Numbered from the stretch's first letter, positions 26,857 through 36,329 are shown. The stretch is 64,000 bases of DNA from JBKEBQ01 sp047973225 (GCA_047973225.1 JBKEBQ010000043.1:5093-69092), one strand, 5' to 3'. Made by a program: numbers and translations. Notes: generated by a model from the letters alone, not told the origin.

Positions 26857-27846
26857 ATGGCTATTGTATCAATGAGACAGTTATTAGAAGCAGGTGTTCA
26901 CTTTGGTCACCAAACAAGAAGATGGGATCCAAAAATGAAACCATTTATTCACGCTTCAAGAAATGGTGTTCACATCATTAATTTGGAGGAAAGCGAAAAA
27001 TATATAGAAATCGCTTATAACAAATTAAAAGAAATTTCAGAAAAAGGTGGAAAAGTATTATTTGTTGGAACAAAAAAACAAGCACAACAAGCAATTGTGG
27101 AAGAAGCGTTACGTTCTGGGAGCTTTTTTGTTAATCAAAGATGGCTTGGAGGATTGTTGACAAACTATCGTACAATTCAAAAACGTGTACGCCGCTTGGT
27201 TGAAATTGAGGAAATGGAATCAAGTGGATTAATTGAAGTATATACAAAAAAGGAACAAGCACAATATCGTAAACAAAAAAATCGTTTAGAAAACTTCTTA
27301 GGTGGGATTAAAGAAATGAAAAAGCTACCAAATGCTTTGTTTATTATTGATCCAAAAGAAGAGCAAAATGCGGTTGCTGAAGCGAAAAAATTAGGAATTC
27401 CAGTATTTGCAATGATCGATACGAACTGTGATCCTGAAATGGTAGATTACCCTATTCCTGCAAATGATGATGCAATGCGCTCTATCAAATTGATGACGAC
27501 ATTAATGGCAGATGCCATTATTGAAGCAAAGGGTGGATTGTTATCATTAGCACATAGTTGTGATAATGATACAGAAGCAGATGTAACCATGGCAGATGTT
27601 ATTATCAATGTAGAAAAACAAATTGCAGAACAAGAGAAGAGAAGACGTCAAAAATATGAAGAAAGACGTGCACGTTTCGCAAACAGACGCAATGATCGCA
27701 ATTCTCGACCTTACGATCGCAACCGTTCTAATCACACTCCTAGAAGAGATGAACAACATGCAAATACTGCAACAAAATCGGTTACTTCTGCAGAAGTCAA
27801 AACAGAGGCAAAGGCAGAAACACCAAAAGCAACAAACGCTGATTAA
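26857..27846 (+). CDS. rpsB: 30S ribosomal protein S2 with C-terminal extension
   Basis: 329 aa, against about 230-260 usual. The canonical part (MRQLLEAGVHFGHQTRRWDPKM, FVNQRWLGGLLTNYRTIQ, IDTNCDPEMVDYPIPANDDA) ends around residue 255. The remaining 70-odd residues are a low-complexity tail: a Glu/Arg/Lys helix-like stretch, an Arg/Asn-rich part (RRNDRNSRPYDRNRSN), then Ala/Thr/Lys/Glu repeats. Cotranscribed with tsf, as usual. Confidence 0.98.
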   Translation: MAIVSMRQLLEAGVHFGHQTRRWDPKMKPFIHASRNGVHIINLEESEKYIEIAYNKLKEISEKGGKVLFVGTKKQAQQAIVEEALRSGSFFVNQRWLGGLLTNYRTIQKRVRRLVEIEEMESSGLIEVYTKKEQAQYRKQKNRLENFLGGIKEMKKLPNALFIIDPKEEQNAVAEAKKLGIPVFAMIDTNCDPEMVDYPIPANDDAMRSIKLMTTLMADAIIEAKGGLLSLAHSCDNDTEADVTMADVIINVEKQIAEQEKRRRQKYEERRARFANRRNDRNSRPYDRNRSNHTPRRDEQHANTATKSVTSAEVKTEAKAETPKATNAD

Positions 27847-27878
27847 AATAGCATAAAAAGGAAAAAAGGAGTATTATT

Positions 27879-28769
27879 ATGAATATTACGGCAAGTATGG
27901 TAAAAGAATTAAGAGAAAGAACTAGCGCAGGCATGATGGATTGTAAAAAAGCCTTAAGTGAATGTGATGGCGATATGGATAAAGCAATCGATTGGTTGCG
28001 TGAAAAAGGAATGTCACAAGCAGCAAAAAAATCAGGACGCATTGCGGCAGAAGGATTGTCAAGAGTTGCGGTTGAAGGAAATACAGCTGTTATTTTCGAA
28101 GTGAATTCAGAAACAGACTTCGTTGCTAAAAACGAACAATTTCTTGAATTATTGGAAAACATCAAAGCAACTTTATTTACTTCAAAACCATCATCTTTAG
28201 AGGCTGCTCTAGCTTGTGAAAACAATGGTGAAACATTAGAAACGATGATTGTCAATGCAACAGCAACCATTGGTGAAAAAATTACACTTAGAAGATTGGA
28301 AGTTGTTGAAAAAACAGATGATCAAGTCTTTGGCGCTTATATGCATATGGGTGGATCCATTTCGGCACTTGCAGTGCTAAATGGAAGTGATGCTGAAGTA
28401 GCAAAAAACATTGCGATGCAAGTTGCTTCAATGGCTCCTCAATTTATCAATCGTGAAGAAATGCCACAATCGTTAATTGATCACGAAAGAAAAATTCAAG
28501 AAGAAATTTTAAAAAACGATGACACTTTGAATTCAAAACCTGAAAATGTACTGAAAGGTATTTTAGAGGGGCGTGTTTCTAAAACACTTCAAGAAATTAG
28601 TCTAGTTGATCAAGTCTACTTTAAAGACAGTAATTTAAAAGTGGGACAATATGTAAAACAGGCAAATGCTTCTGTTCAATCTTTTATTCGCTATGTTGTT
28701 GGTGAAGGAATTGAAAAAAGAGAAGAAAACTTTGCTGAGGAAGTGATGAGTCAAATTAATAACAAGTAA
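27879..28769 (+). CDS. tsf: Elongation factor Ts
   Basis: Nucleotide exchange factor for EF-Tu. 296 aa: UBA-like N-terminus VKELRERTSAGMMDCKKAL, core IFEVNSETDFVAKNEQF, dimerisation domain and C-terminal module (VSKTLQEISLVDQVYFKDS). AAAAAAGGAG precedes ATG 27879. Followed by a strong terminator. Confidence 0.98.
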   Translation: MNITASMVKELRERTSAGMMDCKKALSECDGDMDKAIDWLREKGMSQAAKKSGRIAAEGLSRVAVEGNTAVIFEVNSETDFVAKNEQFLELLENIKATLFTSKPSSLEAALACENNGETLETMIVNATATIGEKITLRRLEVVEKTDDQVFGAYMHMGGSISALAVLNGSDAEVAKNIAMQVASMAPQFINREEMPQSLIDHERKIQEEILKNDDTLNSKPENVLKGILEGRVSKTLQEISLVDQVYFKDSNLKVGQYVKQANASVQSFIRYVVGEGIEKREENFAEEVMSQINNK

Positions 28770-28777
28770 TATAAATT

Positions 28778-28806
28778 AACGAAATTGAAAGATTTCGTTT
28801 TTTTTT
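28778..28806 (+). terminator. Intrinsic terminator of rpsB-tsf
   Basis: Stem AACGAAAT/ATTTCGTT (28778-28785/28792-28799), loop TGAAAG, then nine T's. Confidence 0.92.
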
Positions 28807-28839
28807 ATAATGAACACAGCCTCTTGAAGTTGATGTGGA

Positions 28840-29040
28840 ATGAACATAATAAACCTTATACATATGAAAGAAGCGGACAGCATAGTTGTATTTTTTATTT
28901 CAGGTGTTTTGATGAGGTTTTTGGAAATTTATAATTTGATAGGTATTGTATTTCTTTTATTTGTTGATTGTTACGTATTTTTAACATGGATAAACTTCTC
29001 TATTTTTACTTTCACAAACTTGATGGAGGACAACTTGTAG
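28840..29040 (+). CDS. Possible small membrane protein (doubtful)
   Basis: 66 codons, highly hydrophobic in the middle (IVVFFISGVLMRFLEIYNLIGIVFLLFVDCYVFLTWINF, two possible TM helices). There is no convincing RBS, the composition could simply reflect T-rich DNA, and no family is recognised. It is the only candidate gene in the 500-base gap between tsf and the GH3 gene; the rest of the gap shows only the GH3 promoter. Confidence 0.2.
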   Translation: MNIINLIHMKEADSIVVFFISGVLMRFLEIYNLIGIVFLLFVDCYVFLTWINFSIFTFTNLMEDNL

Positions 29041-29108
29041 GATATAGTTGAATCTATAAACAAAAGTATTTGAACTATCAAATATATTTTCAATGCGAAT
29101 GGACAAAT

Positions 29109-29136
29109 TTGAAATTGATAATAGAAATGTTATACT
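29109..29136 (+). promoter_or_regulatory. Promoter of the GH3 glycosidase gene
   Basis: TTGAAA (29109-29114), 16-bp spacer, TATACT (29131-29136) with extended TGT. It leaves a leader of about 130 nt. Confidence 0.65.
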
Positions 29137-29273
29137 GTACTTAATGAGACAAGTTAATTGTGTTGGATTGTAACTGGGAAAGGACATACCAATCGAAATT
29201 TGATCTGTTTTTGTCTTTTTGTGTGAAGAGAATCCCCATATTAGATTGTTTTTTAAAAAAGGAGGATTTTGTA

Positions 29274-31754
29274 GTGAAAAAGGTTTTTATTTTTTTGGTG
29301 GTGGGATGTATCATCACCTCAATTTTATGGGGAAGCAGTATGGCAGTAGATGCAACAACGCGTGTTGACGATTTATTAGCGAAGATGAGTACGAAGCAAA
29401 AGATTGCACAGATGCTAATGCCTGATTTTCGTCAATGGAAAACAGCTGATGAAACCAGTGTTAGCGATTTAGAGGTAATGAATGAAGAGGTTGCAACCAT
29501 TGTTGATCAATATGATTTAGGTGGTGTCATTTTATTTGCAAAGAATGTCAAAAGTACCGAACAAACCGGACGTTTACCGTCAGCTTACCAGGACGCAGCA
29601 ATTCATAATGCTGCTGGCAATGGCGAAATCCCCTTATTACTAACAGTTGATCAAGAGGGAGGTATTGTATATCGATTGGGTAGTGGGACAGCACTTCCAG
29701 GGAACATGGCTATTGGTGCAACACGGAGTGTTGACGATGCCAAAAATGTAGGGGAAATTATTGGGCGAGAGGTTTCTTCACTGGGGATGAATGTGAATTT
29801 TGCTCCTGTTATGGATGTCAATAATAATCCGTTAAATCCTGTGATTGGACTTCGCTCAATTTCAAGTGATGCAAATTTAGTCGCGCAATTGGCAATTCCG
29901 ATGATGCAAGGAGTGCAATCATATAATGTAGCAACGTCAGCTAAACATTTTCCCGGACATGGAGATACAGCTACGGATTCACATAGTGGACTTCCGCTTG
30001 TAAATAAGTCTTATGAGGAATTAAAAGCATTAGAATTAGTCCCATTTCAAGCAGCGGTAGATAATGGCGTAGATATGTTGATGACTGCGCATATCCAATA
30101 TCCACAAATTGACTCGACGAGTGTTGTTTCAATAAGTAGTGGTGAAGAAATCTATCTTCCGGCAACATTATCAAAAAAAATATTAACGGATGTTGTTCGT
30201 AAGGATATGAATTTTGATGGGATTGTTATTACTGATGCGATGAATATGAGTGCTATTTCATCTAATTTTGGAGAAATAGAAGCTATTGAAATGGCTATTT
30301 ATGCTGGAGCCGATATTGTCTTAATGCCTACAACACTGCGCTCACAAGCAGATATAACAAAACTAGATGCAGTTTTTACTCATTTACTTAGTAAAGCGCA
30401 AGCTGATTCAAAATTTATGTCTAGAGTAGATGAATCAGTGACTAGAATTTTAGAATTAAAAGAAAAACGCGGAATTTTAGATTATCAAGCCAATAATACA
30501 TCAATGGATGATAAATTAGCCAAAGCCAACCAAGAAGTTGGTTCGGATTTAAATCGATCTTTGGAAAGAAGAATTGCTAGAGATGCTGTCACCATAACTA
30601 AAAACGAAGAAAATGTGCTACCAATTAAAGTGAAATCAGATGATAAAGTTTTAATGTTGGCAGCATATAATAATGAAATCCCCGGCATGAAATTAGCAAT
30701 CAATAGAATGATGAGTGAGGGAAACTTTTCAAGTAACGCTACTGTGGAATATCTACGCTATTCTTCTTCATCAACGCTGGATGATTTTAAAACACAAATA
30801 GATGATAGCCAATATGTAGTAGTTATTTCAGAGATTGGAAGTACTTCGCAATTGAAACCGACCCATTGGTTAACAAAGATGCCTAGTGAAATTATTGATT
30901 ATGCAAATACAAAAAATGTTGATTCTGTGATTTTGAGTATTTCTAAACCATATGATACCGCCAACTATCCACATGCTAAAGCAATTTTAGCTGTATATGG
31001 AAATAAAGGGATGGATCCTACAGAAAATTTGCAACCAGATGCAGCTTTTGGTCCTAATATTCCAGCAGGAGTTGAAATTATTTTTGGAAATGCGGATGCG
31101 AAGGGAAAATTACCAGTAGATGTTCCTGCCATTAATCAAAATCACGATATTGATATAAGTAAAATCGCTTATCCTTTCGGATACGGACTAACTTATCGAG
31201 ACCCAGTTGACGATATTACGTTGAGTTTACCTTCATCAATTAATACAAAAGAAGATTTTTTAGCTACGATTTCTTTAGGTGATTTGCAATCTTTATCAAA
31301 ACAGGACTATCAAGTACAAATTGTTTATGATACTGATTATTTTATGATTAACAATACGAAAAACTCTAAAAAAACGGAAGTAAAAAAAGAAATTATTATA
31401 CGCAAAAAAGCAAACGATACTAGCGATATTATCCTAACAATGCAAGGAAAATCTCTAGGGAAAGGGTTAAGTCCGATTCAAACGATAAGAATTATTGATG
31501 CTAAAGATCGCATCTTTTCTATGGGAGATGGGTATTATATTTCTAATACAGTAGACATCAATGATGTTACAACACCAGATACAGGTGGATCTGGAGATGG
31601 TTCTAATATTGTAATGATAGATCCAAAAAAACCGACGGTTGGTGTGGAAACAAGTGATATCAGCAATCTGAATGCATATGTACTTACATTTATGGTAACA
31701 ACATGGGTGATTTTGCTTGTTGGCTATAAAAAAAGATTTTTCTGTAAAAAATAA
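29274..31754 (+). CDS. Secreted, membrane-anchored GH3 beta-N-acetylhexosaminidase-like protein
   Basis: 826 aa from GTG 29274, with GGAGG 8 bases upstream. Signal peptide KKVFIFLVVGCIITSILWGSSMAVDA; GH3 N-terminal barrel with VDQEGGIVYRL, KHFPGHGDTATDSHSG (NagZ-type His/Asp general acid-base loop) and nucleophile Asp in FDGIVITDAMNMSAI; then a GH3 C-terminal domain and a beta-rich region. The end is KPTVGVETSD, a hydrophobic helix (LNAYVLTFMVTTWVILLVGY) and the basic tail KKRFFCKK. That resembles a sorting signal without LPXTG, or a plain C-terminal anchor. Likely role: hydrolysis of N-acetylglucosaminides in peptidoglycan or host glycans. Confidence 0.88.
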   Translation: MKKVFIFLVVGCIITSILWGSSMAVDATTRVDDLLAKMSTKQKIAQMLMPDFRQWKTADETSVSDLEVMNEEVATIVDQYDLGGVILFAKNVKSTEQTGRLPSAYQDAAIHNAAGNGEIPLLLTVDQEGGIVYRLGSGTALPGNMAIGATRSVDDAKNVGEIIGREVSSLGMNVNFAPVMDVNNNPLNPVIGLRSISSDANLVAQLAIPMMQGVQSYNVATSAKHFPGHGDTATDSHSGLPLVNKSYEELKALELVPFQAAVDNGVDMLMTAHIQYPQIDSTSVVSISSGEEIYLPATLSKKILTDVVRKDMNFDGIVITDAMNMSAISSNFGEIEAIEMAIYAGADIVLMPTTLRSQADITKLDAVFTHLLSKAQADSKFMSRVDESVTRILELKEKRGILDYQANNTSMDDKLAKANQEVGSDLNRSLERRIARDAVTITKNEENVLPIKVKSDDKVLMLAAYNNEIPGMKLAINRMMSEGNFSSNATVEYLRYSSSSTLDDFKTQIDDSQYVVVISEIGSTSQLKPTHWLTKMPSEIIDYANTKNVDSVILSISKPYDTANYPHAKAILAVYGNKGMDPTENLQPDAAFGPNIPAGVEIIFGNADAKGKLPVDVPAINQNHDIDISKIAYPFGYGLTYRDPVDDITLSLPSSINTKEDFLATISLGDLQSLSKQDYQVQIVYDTDYFMINNTKNSKKTEVKKEIIIRKKANDTSDIILTMQGKSLGKGLSPIQTIRIIDAKDRIFSMGDGYYISNTVDINDVTTPDTGGSGDGSNIVMIDPKKPTVGVETSDISNLNAYVLTFMVTTWVILLVGYKKRFFCKK

Positions 31755-31781
31755 TTTGTAATTGCACAATGCTTTGTTGGT

Positions 31782-31815
31782 AAAAAAGTGCCTGAATACG
31801 TTCAGCACTTTTTTC
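31782..31815 (+). terminator. Intrinsic terminator after the GH3 gene
   Basis: Stem AAAAGTGC(C)TGAA/TTCAGCACTTTT with one bulged C, followed by T's. Confidence 0.85.
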
Positions 31816-32102
31816 AGTTTTATATGATGATATGTGCTCATGATCACAGTTATATTCATTTGTACTTGTCTCGCATTTTTTTACAATTTATTATAAGATA
31901 GCAGTAACAATCCATTCATGGTGAGTTTTATTAAGTAAAGGCTATCTTTCATTGATAAAATTGATTTCAAAATATTTGTTTTGATTCTAATTATTGGGCA
32001 GTTGTGTCTTAAACAAAATGACAATTGATTTTTTTTCATATATTTGATTCATAAAATGTGAGAAATCATTTAGAACAAGTAGAACTTTATTGAGAAATCG
32101 TG
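31816..32102. other. Non-coding AT-rich stretch before pyrH
   Basis: No gene or structured RNA recognised. TATAAT at 32103-32108 near its end is the likely pyrH -10. Confidence 0.5.
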
Positions 32103-32108
32103 TATAAT
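32103..32108 (+). promoter_or_regulatory. pyrH -10 box
   Basis: Perfect TATAAT 36 bases before the pyrH start; the -35 at 17 bp (TAGAAC) is weak. Confidence 0.5.
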
Positions 32109-32144
32109 CATAGAGAAAATGAAACAAAAAAGAGGGAATCATTC

Positions 32145-32858
32145 ATGTATAAAAGATTATTGTTAAAATTAAGTGGGGAAGCACTATCTTCAAAAGAAAA
32201 TACCTTTGATCCTAAAATACTTGCGCAACTTGCAGAAGAGTTGAAAGAGGTTCATGCATCGGGTGTCGATTTGGCGATAGTTGTTGGCGGAGGAAACTTT
32301 ATTCGCGGAAAAATGGTTGAGCTGATGGGGATTGATCGTGTCCAGGCAGACTATATGGGAATGCTTGGGACAGTCATCAATGCTTTAGCGGTACAAAATG
32401 CATTAGAACAAGTGGGAGTACCAACACGAGTGCAAACAGCGATTGAAATGCAAAAAGTAGCAGAGCCATTTATTGTAAGACGAGCAATTCGTCATCTTGA
32501 AAAGGGGAGAATTGTGATTTTTGGGGCAGGAACAGGTTCACCGTTCTTTTCTACCGACACAACGGCAGCACTGCGAGCTTCGGAAATCAAGGCTGATGTA
32601 ATTTTGATGGCAAAAAACGGTGTTGATGGGGTATATAATGCTGATCCTAAAAAAAATCCAGAAGCAATTAAATATGATGCATTATCGTATATGGATTTAT
32701 TGAACCAGGGATTACAGGTGATGGATGCAACAGCTACCAGTATGTGTATGGATAATGACATTGATTTGGTAGTCTTTAATATGAATGAACGAGGAAATAT
32801 TTTAAAAGCGATCAAAGGACAAGCAAATGGGACAACCATTTCTAAGAAAGGAAAATAA
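32145..32858 (+). CDS. pyrH: UMP kinase
   Basis: Amino-acid-kinase-fold UMP kinase, second step toward UTP/CTP. 237 aa: YKRLLLKLSGEAL, VVGGGNFIRG, GTGSPFFSTDTTAALRA, and the usual C-terminal MNERGNILKAIKG. ATG 32145 follows AGAGGGA. First gene of the pyrH-frr-uppS-cdsA-dxr cluster. Confidence 0.98.
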   Translation: MYKRLLLKLSGEALSSKENTFDPKILAQLAEELKEVHASGVDLAIVVGGGNFIRGKMVELMGIDRVQADYMGMLGTVINALAVQNALEQVGVPTRVQTAIEMQKVAEPFIVRRAIRHLEKGRIVIFGAGTGSPFFSTDTTAALRASEIKADVILMAKNGVDGVYNADPKKNPEAIKYDALSYMDLLNQGLQVMDATATSMCMDNDIDLVVFNMNERGNILKAIKGQANGTTISKKGK

Positions 32859-32860
32859 AC

Positions 32861-33406
32861 ATGCAACAACATTTAGATAAAACAACAGAGAAGATGGAGA
32901 AAGGAATTGCCACTTTGCAACATCACTTAGTGAGCATACGTACAGGACGTGCGAATCCAGCTGTTTTGGATCACATTGTGGTTGATTACTATGGATCTAT
33001 GACACCATTGAATCAAATGTCATCAATTCAGGTCGTAGAAGGACGTCAACTACAAATAAAGCCATATGATAAATCTTTGGTAAAAGATATGGAAGTTGCG
33101 ATTAACACGAGTGATTTAGGACTTCCTGTGCAAAATGATGGAGATGTCTTACGGATCAATATCCCAGCGTTAACGGAAGAAACGAGAAAAGAGTTATCAA
33201 AAGAAGCTTCAAAGATTGGTGAAGAGTTAAAGGTAACCATTCGTAACGCAAGAAGAGAAGGCAATGACGCTATCAAAAAAGATGGTGAATTAACAGAAGA
33301 TATGAAAAAAGATGGACAAGAACAAATTCAAAAGTTAACGGATGGATATGTTAAAAAAATTGATGAAATTGTAGAAGCTAAAGTAAAAGAAATAATGTCA
33401 ATTTAG
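32861..33406 (+). CDS. frr: Ribosome recycling factor
   Basis: 181 aa; splits post-termination ribosomes with EF-G. ISIRTGRANPAVLDH-like segment (VSIRTGRANPAVLDHI), INIPALTEETRKEL, VTIRNARREGNDAIKK are diagnostic. Starts two bases after pyrH. Confidence 0.98.
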   Translation: MQQHLDKTTEKMEKGIATLQHHLVSIRTGRANPAVLDHIVVDYYGSMTPLNQMSSIQVVEGRQLQIKPYDKSLVKDMEVAINTSDLGLPVQNDGDVLRINIPALTEETRKELSKEASKIGEELKVTIRNARREGNDAIKKDGELTEDMKKDGQEQIQKLTDGYVKKIDEIVEAKVKEIMSI

Positions 33407-33407
33407 T

Positions 33408-33433
33408 AAAAACCCACATTGACGTGGGTTTTT
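33408..33433 (+). terminator. Hairpin with T tract between frr and uppS
   Basis: Stem AAAAACCCAC/GTGGGTTTTT (33408-33417/33424-33433), loop ATTGAC. Because uppS follows within 20 bases without an obvious promoter, it may be partial. Confidence 0.8.
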
Positions 33434-33452
33434 CATTAGGAGGTTGAATTAT

Positions 33453-34145
33453 ATGGTAAAGCATGTGGCAATGATTATGGATGGAAATGGTCGTTGGGCA
33501 AAAAAAAGAGGATTAGAACGTACCAAAGGACATAAAGAAGGTGCCCAAACGGTTCGTCGTGTTGCTTTGGAAGCGAATCGTATGGGCATTGAAGTTCTAA
33601 CTCTCTATGCTTTTAGTACTGAAAATTGGAAGCGGCCTTTAAAAGAGGTCGAATATTTATGTAAACTTCCTGCACTTTTTTTTAATCGATATATCAAAGA
33701 ATTAAAAGCCGAGAATATAAAAATCCGATATATTGGTGAACTGGATCAGTTTCCAAAAGAAACGATTCGTGTAATTGAAGATGCAATTGAGCAAACTAAA
33801 GAATGCACAGGTCTGCAACTCGTACTTGCTGTCAATTACGGTGGGCGTAGAGAAATTGTATTGGCTGCTCAAAACTATGCACAAGATTATGAAACTAATC
33901 AAAAAACAGCACTAGATGAGGATATATTTTCTTCCTATTTAATGACCAATGAATTCCCAGATGTTGACCTCTTAATTCGAACAAGTGGTGAAAAAAGACT
34001 TTCTAATTTTCTGTTATGGCAATTGGCATATGCAGAGTTTATTTTTGTTGAAGATGCATGGCCACAAATAGATGAAAATAGATTTCATCAACTGATTGAT
34101 GAATTTGAAAAACGCGATCGGCGATATGGAGGACTGACACAATGA
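33453..34145 (+). CDS. uppS: Undecaprenyl diphosphate synthase (cis-prenyltransferase)
   Basis: Makes the C55 lipid carrier for peptidoglycan and teichoic acids. 230 aa: HVAMIMDGNGRWAKKRG with the catalytic Asp, LTLYAFSTENWKRP, LLIRTSGEKRLSNFLLWQLAYAEF. AGGAGG 9 bases before ATG 33453. Overlaps cdsA by four bases. Confidence 0.97.
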   Translation: MVKHVAMIMDGNGRWAKKRGLERTKGHKEGAQTVRRVALEANRMGIEVLTLYAFSTENWKRPLKEVEYLCKLPALFFNRYIKELKAENIKIRYIGELDQFPKETIRVIEDAIEQTKECTGLQLVLAVNYGGRREIVLAAQNYAQDYETNQKTALDEDIFSSYLMTNEFPDVDLLIRTSGEKRLSNFLLWQLAYAEFIFVEDAWPQIDENRFHQLIDEFEKRDRRYGGLTQ

Positions 34146-34915
34146 TAAAAAGAATTTTGACAGCACTGCTCATTATTGCCGTCGTTATACCACCATTAGT
34201 ATTTGGCGGATATTTTTTAGATATGCTTGTATATCTCATTGTAATTATAGCAGGTTTTGAAATTTTTAATTTACTAGCAAACTGTAAGTTTATTTCAACT
34301 GGTTTGATGTTTCTATTATTGAGTAGTGTATTTTTTATCCATTATCTTCCATTACAAGCAAGTATAGTGAGTTTTTCGATATTGAGTATGGCGATATTAT
34401 CCATCCCTATTTTTAGTCATAAAGTTACAAGCGAGGATGCTTTTTTTATCATTGCGATTTTAAGTATGTTTTTTAGTTTGGAAATCTGTTTTTTTAGTAT
34501 TTATAATGTAGATGTTCGTTATATCTGGTTTGTTTTAATAGCAACCTATGGATGCGATACGGGTGCATATTTTATAGGCAGTCAATTTGGAAGAAGAAAA
34601 TTAATTCCTTCAATTTCACCAAATAAGTCGATAGAAGGTGCAGTTGGGGGTTGGGTTACAGGTGCATTGATGTCTTTTATTTTTGTGGTTTTTGTATTCC
34701 CTACAATGCCTTTACTCGCCATTATTCTAGGCTGTCTTTGGCTACCCATCACTTCTCAATTTGGCGATTTGACTTTCTCAGCGATGAAACGTCATTTTAA
34801 TATTAAAGATTTTTCTAATGTTTTCCCAGGCCATGGAGGATTTATGGATCGTATCGACTCCTTAGTGTTTAATGTAATTGTCTTTGCTTTAATTTTGGAG
34901 TTGGCGCTATGGTAA
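34142..34915 (+). CDS. cdsA: Phosphatidate cytidylyltransferase
   Basis: Integral membrane enzyme making CDP-diacylglycerol. 257 aa with about eight hydrophobic segments and the signature near the C-terminus (FGDLTFSAMKRHFNIKDFSN...PGHGGFMDRIDSLVF). Coupled to uppS by an ATGA overlap and overlapping dxr by 7 bases. Confidence 0.97.
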   Translation: MIKRILTALLIIAVVIPPLVFGGYFLDMLVYLIVIIAGFEIFNLLANCKFISTGLMFLLLSSVFFIHYLPLQASIVSFSILSMAILSIPIFSHKVTSEDAFFIIAILSMFFSLEICFFSIYNVDVRYIWFVLIATYGCDTGAYFIGSQFGRRKLIPSISPNKSIEGAVGGWVTGALMSFIFVVFVFPTMPLLAIILGCLWLPITSQFGDLTFSAMKRHFNIKDFSNVFPGHGGFMDRIDSLVFNVIVFALILELALW

Positions 34916-36069
34916 AAAAAATAGCACTACTAGGAGCGACCGGTTCCATTGGAATGCAAACATTGGATGTTGTAAGTCAACATCCAGAAGAATTCGAAAT
35001 TGTGTCCATTGCATGTGGGAAAAATATGCCGACTTTGTTTAAAATTTTAGATACATACCCGGTAAAAAATGTAAGTGTTGCTAGTTATGAAGATCATCTT
35101 ATGGTGAAAGAAAAGTATCCACATCATTATGTTTGTTATGGAGATGATGGAATTTTAGAAATGATAAATACGAGTTGTGATCTTGTCGTGAATGCGCTTG
35201 TTGGTTTTGTAGGACTCAAGCCATCTCTGTATGCGATTGAAAAACGCAAAATATTAGCACTTGCAAATAAAGAAAGTTTAGTCATTGGAGGAGAGCTAAT
35301 GAAACAGGCACTTGCTCGATACGATGGAAAAATGTATCCGATTGATTCAGAACATTCTGCAATTTTTCAATCATTGGAAGGAAATCAAGTGGAGGATGTA
35401 AAGCGCATTATTCTTACGGCAAGTGGAGGGAGTCTACGTCATTTAAAGCGTGAAGAATTGATGGATGTGTCAGTTGAACAAGCACTGGCACACCCCAATT
35501 GGTCAATGGGTGCACGTATTACCATTGACAGTGCAACGATGCTGAACAAGGGATTCGAAGTAATTGAAGCATACTATTTATTTTCTGTTCCTATGCATAA
35601 AATAAGTGTGATTATTCATCCCGAGAGTATTGTTCATTCTATGGTTGAATATAAAGATCGCGCCATTATCGCACAACTTGGTAGTGCAGATATGCGAATA
35701 CCAATTCAATATGCGCTGACATATCCACATCGTTTGCATCTGGGTAATAGTAAAGCATTGGATTTTGGGGCGTTAAAAAGTCTTAATTTTGAAGATATTG
35801 ATTTTAAAAGATATCCATTATTGGCACTGGCTTTTGACGTTTTACATAGAAAAGGCAATGCAGGGGCTATTATCAATGCCGCAGACGAAGCTGCGATTGA
35901 TTTGTTTTTGCAGAAAAAAATAACATTTTTAGAAATTGAAGATGCTATATGCTCAGCATTTAAAAATGTAGCATTTATGAAAAATCCGAGTTTACGTGAT
36001 TTAATTAAAACAGATCGTGAAACGCGTGCATATATTTATAATGAATGGTATCCAGAACATTATAAATAG
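34909..36069 (+). CDS. dxr: 1-deoxy-D-xylulose 5-phosphate reductoisomerase
   Basis: Second enzyme of the MEP isoprenoid pathway. 386 aa: NADPH motif LLGATGSIGMQTLDVV, LANKESLVIGGELM, metal/substrate site IDSEHSAIFQ, TASGGSLR, HPNWSMGARITIDSATMLNKG. In many Bacillota rseP follows directly; here a 7.5-kb sugar operon lies between. Confidence 0.98.
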   Translation: MVKKIALLGATGSIGMQTLDVVSQHPEEFEIVSIACGKNMPTLFKILDTYPVKNVSVASYEDHLMVKEKYPHHYVCYGDDGILEMINTSCDLVVNALVGFVGLKPSLYAIEKRKILALANKESLVIGGELMKQALARYDGKMYPIDSEHSAIFQSLEGNQVEDVKRIILTASGGSLRHLKREELMDVSVEQALAHPNWSMGARITIDSATMLNKGFEVIEAYYLFSVPMHKISVIIHPESIVHSMVEYKDRAIIAQLGSADMRIPIQYALTYPHRLHLGNSKALDFGALKSLNFEDIDFKRYPLLALAFDVLHRKGNAGAIINAADEAAIDLFLQKKITFLEIEDAICSAFKNVAFMKNPSLRDLIKTDRETRAYIYNEWYPEHYK

Positions 36070-36084
36070 AAAAGAATATCCTAT

Positions 36085-36148
36085 AAAAAAACTATATGAA
36101 ATAGATACTGTGAAAACGAAAAATTATCTATTTTGTATAGTTTTTTTA
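36085..36148 (+). terminator. Two-tier terminator after dxr
   Basis: Outer stem AAAAAAACTATA/TATAGTTTTTTT (36085-36096/36136-36147) encloses an inner stem AAATAGATA/TATCTATTT (36099-36107/36125-36133), then T's. It ends the isoprenoid/lipid operon before the sugar operon. Confidence 0.8.
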
Positions 36149-36293
36149 CATAATAAAATTGTTATGGATTGGATATGTTGTATTTGTGCAAGATACAAGT
36201 GATTGATGTTTTATCAAAATATTCTTAATGTATCCACATTAAAGGATTGAAAATATATGCTTTTTAGCGGATTTCCACATTAATATAGAAATA

Positions 36294-36307
36294 AAATAGC
36301 GTTTACT
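36294..36307 (+). promoter_or_regulatory. cre-like site overlapping the PTS operon promoter
   Basis: AAATAGCGTTTACT matches the CcpA cre consensus TGAAARCGYTTWCW at 11 of 14 positions and covers the -35 box. It predicts CcpA-type carbon catabolite repression. Confidence 0.5.
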
Positions 36308-36329
36308 TATAAATACGGTATTTTATAAT
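36302..36329 (+). promoter_or_regulatory. PTS operon promoter
   Basis: TTTACT (36302-36307), 16-bp spacer, TATAAT (36324-36329), 38 bases before the regulator gene. Confidence 0.65.

Noticed and set aside
36017..36202. Small open frame overlapping the end of dxr
   Set aside because: Alternate-frame shadow that runs into the dxr terminator.
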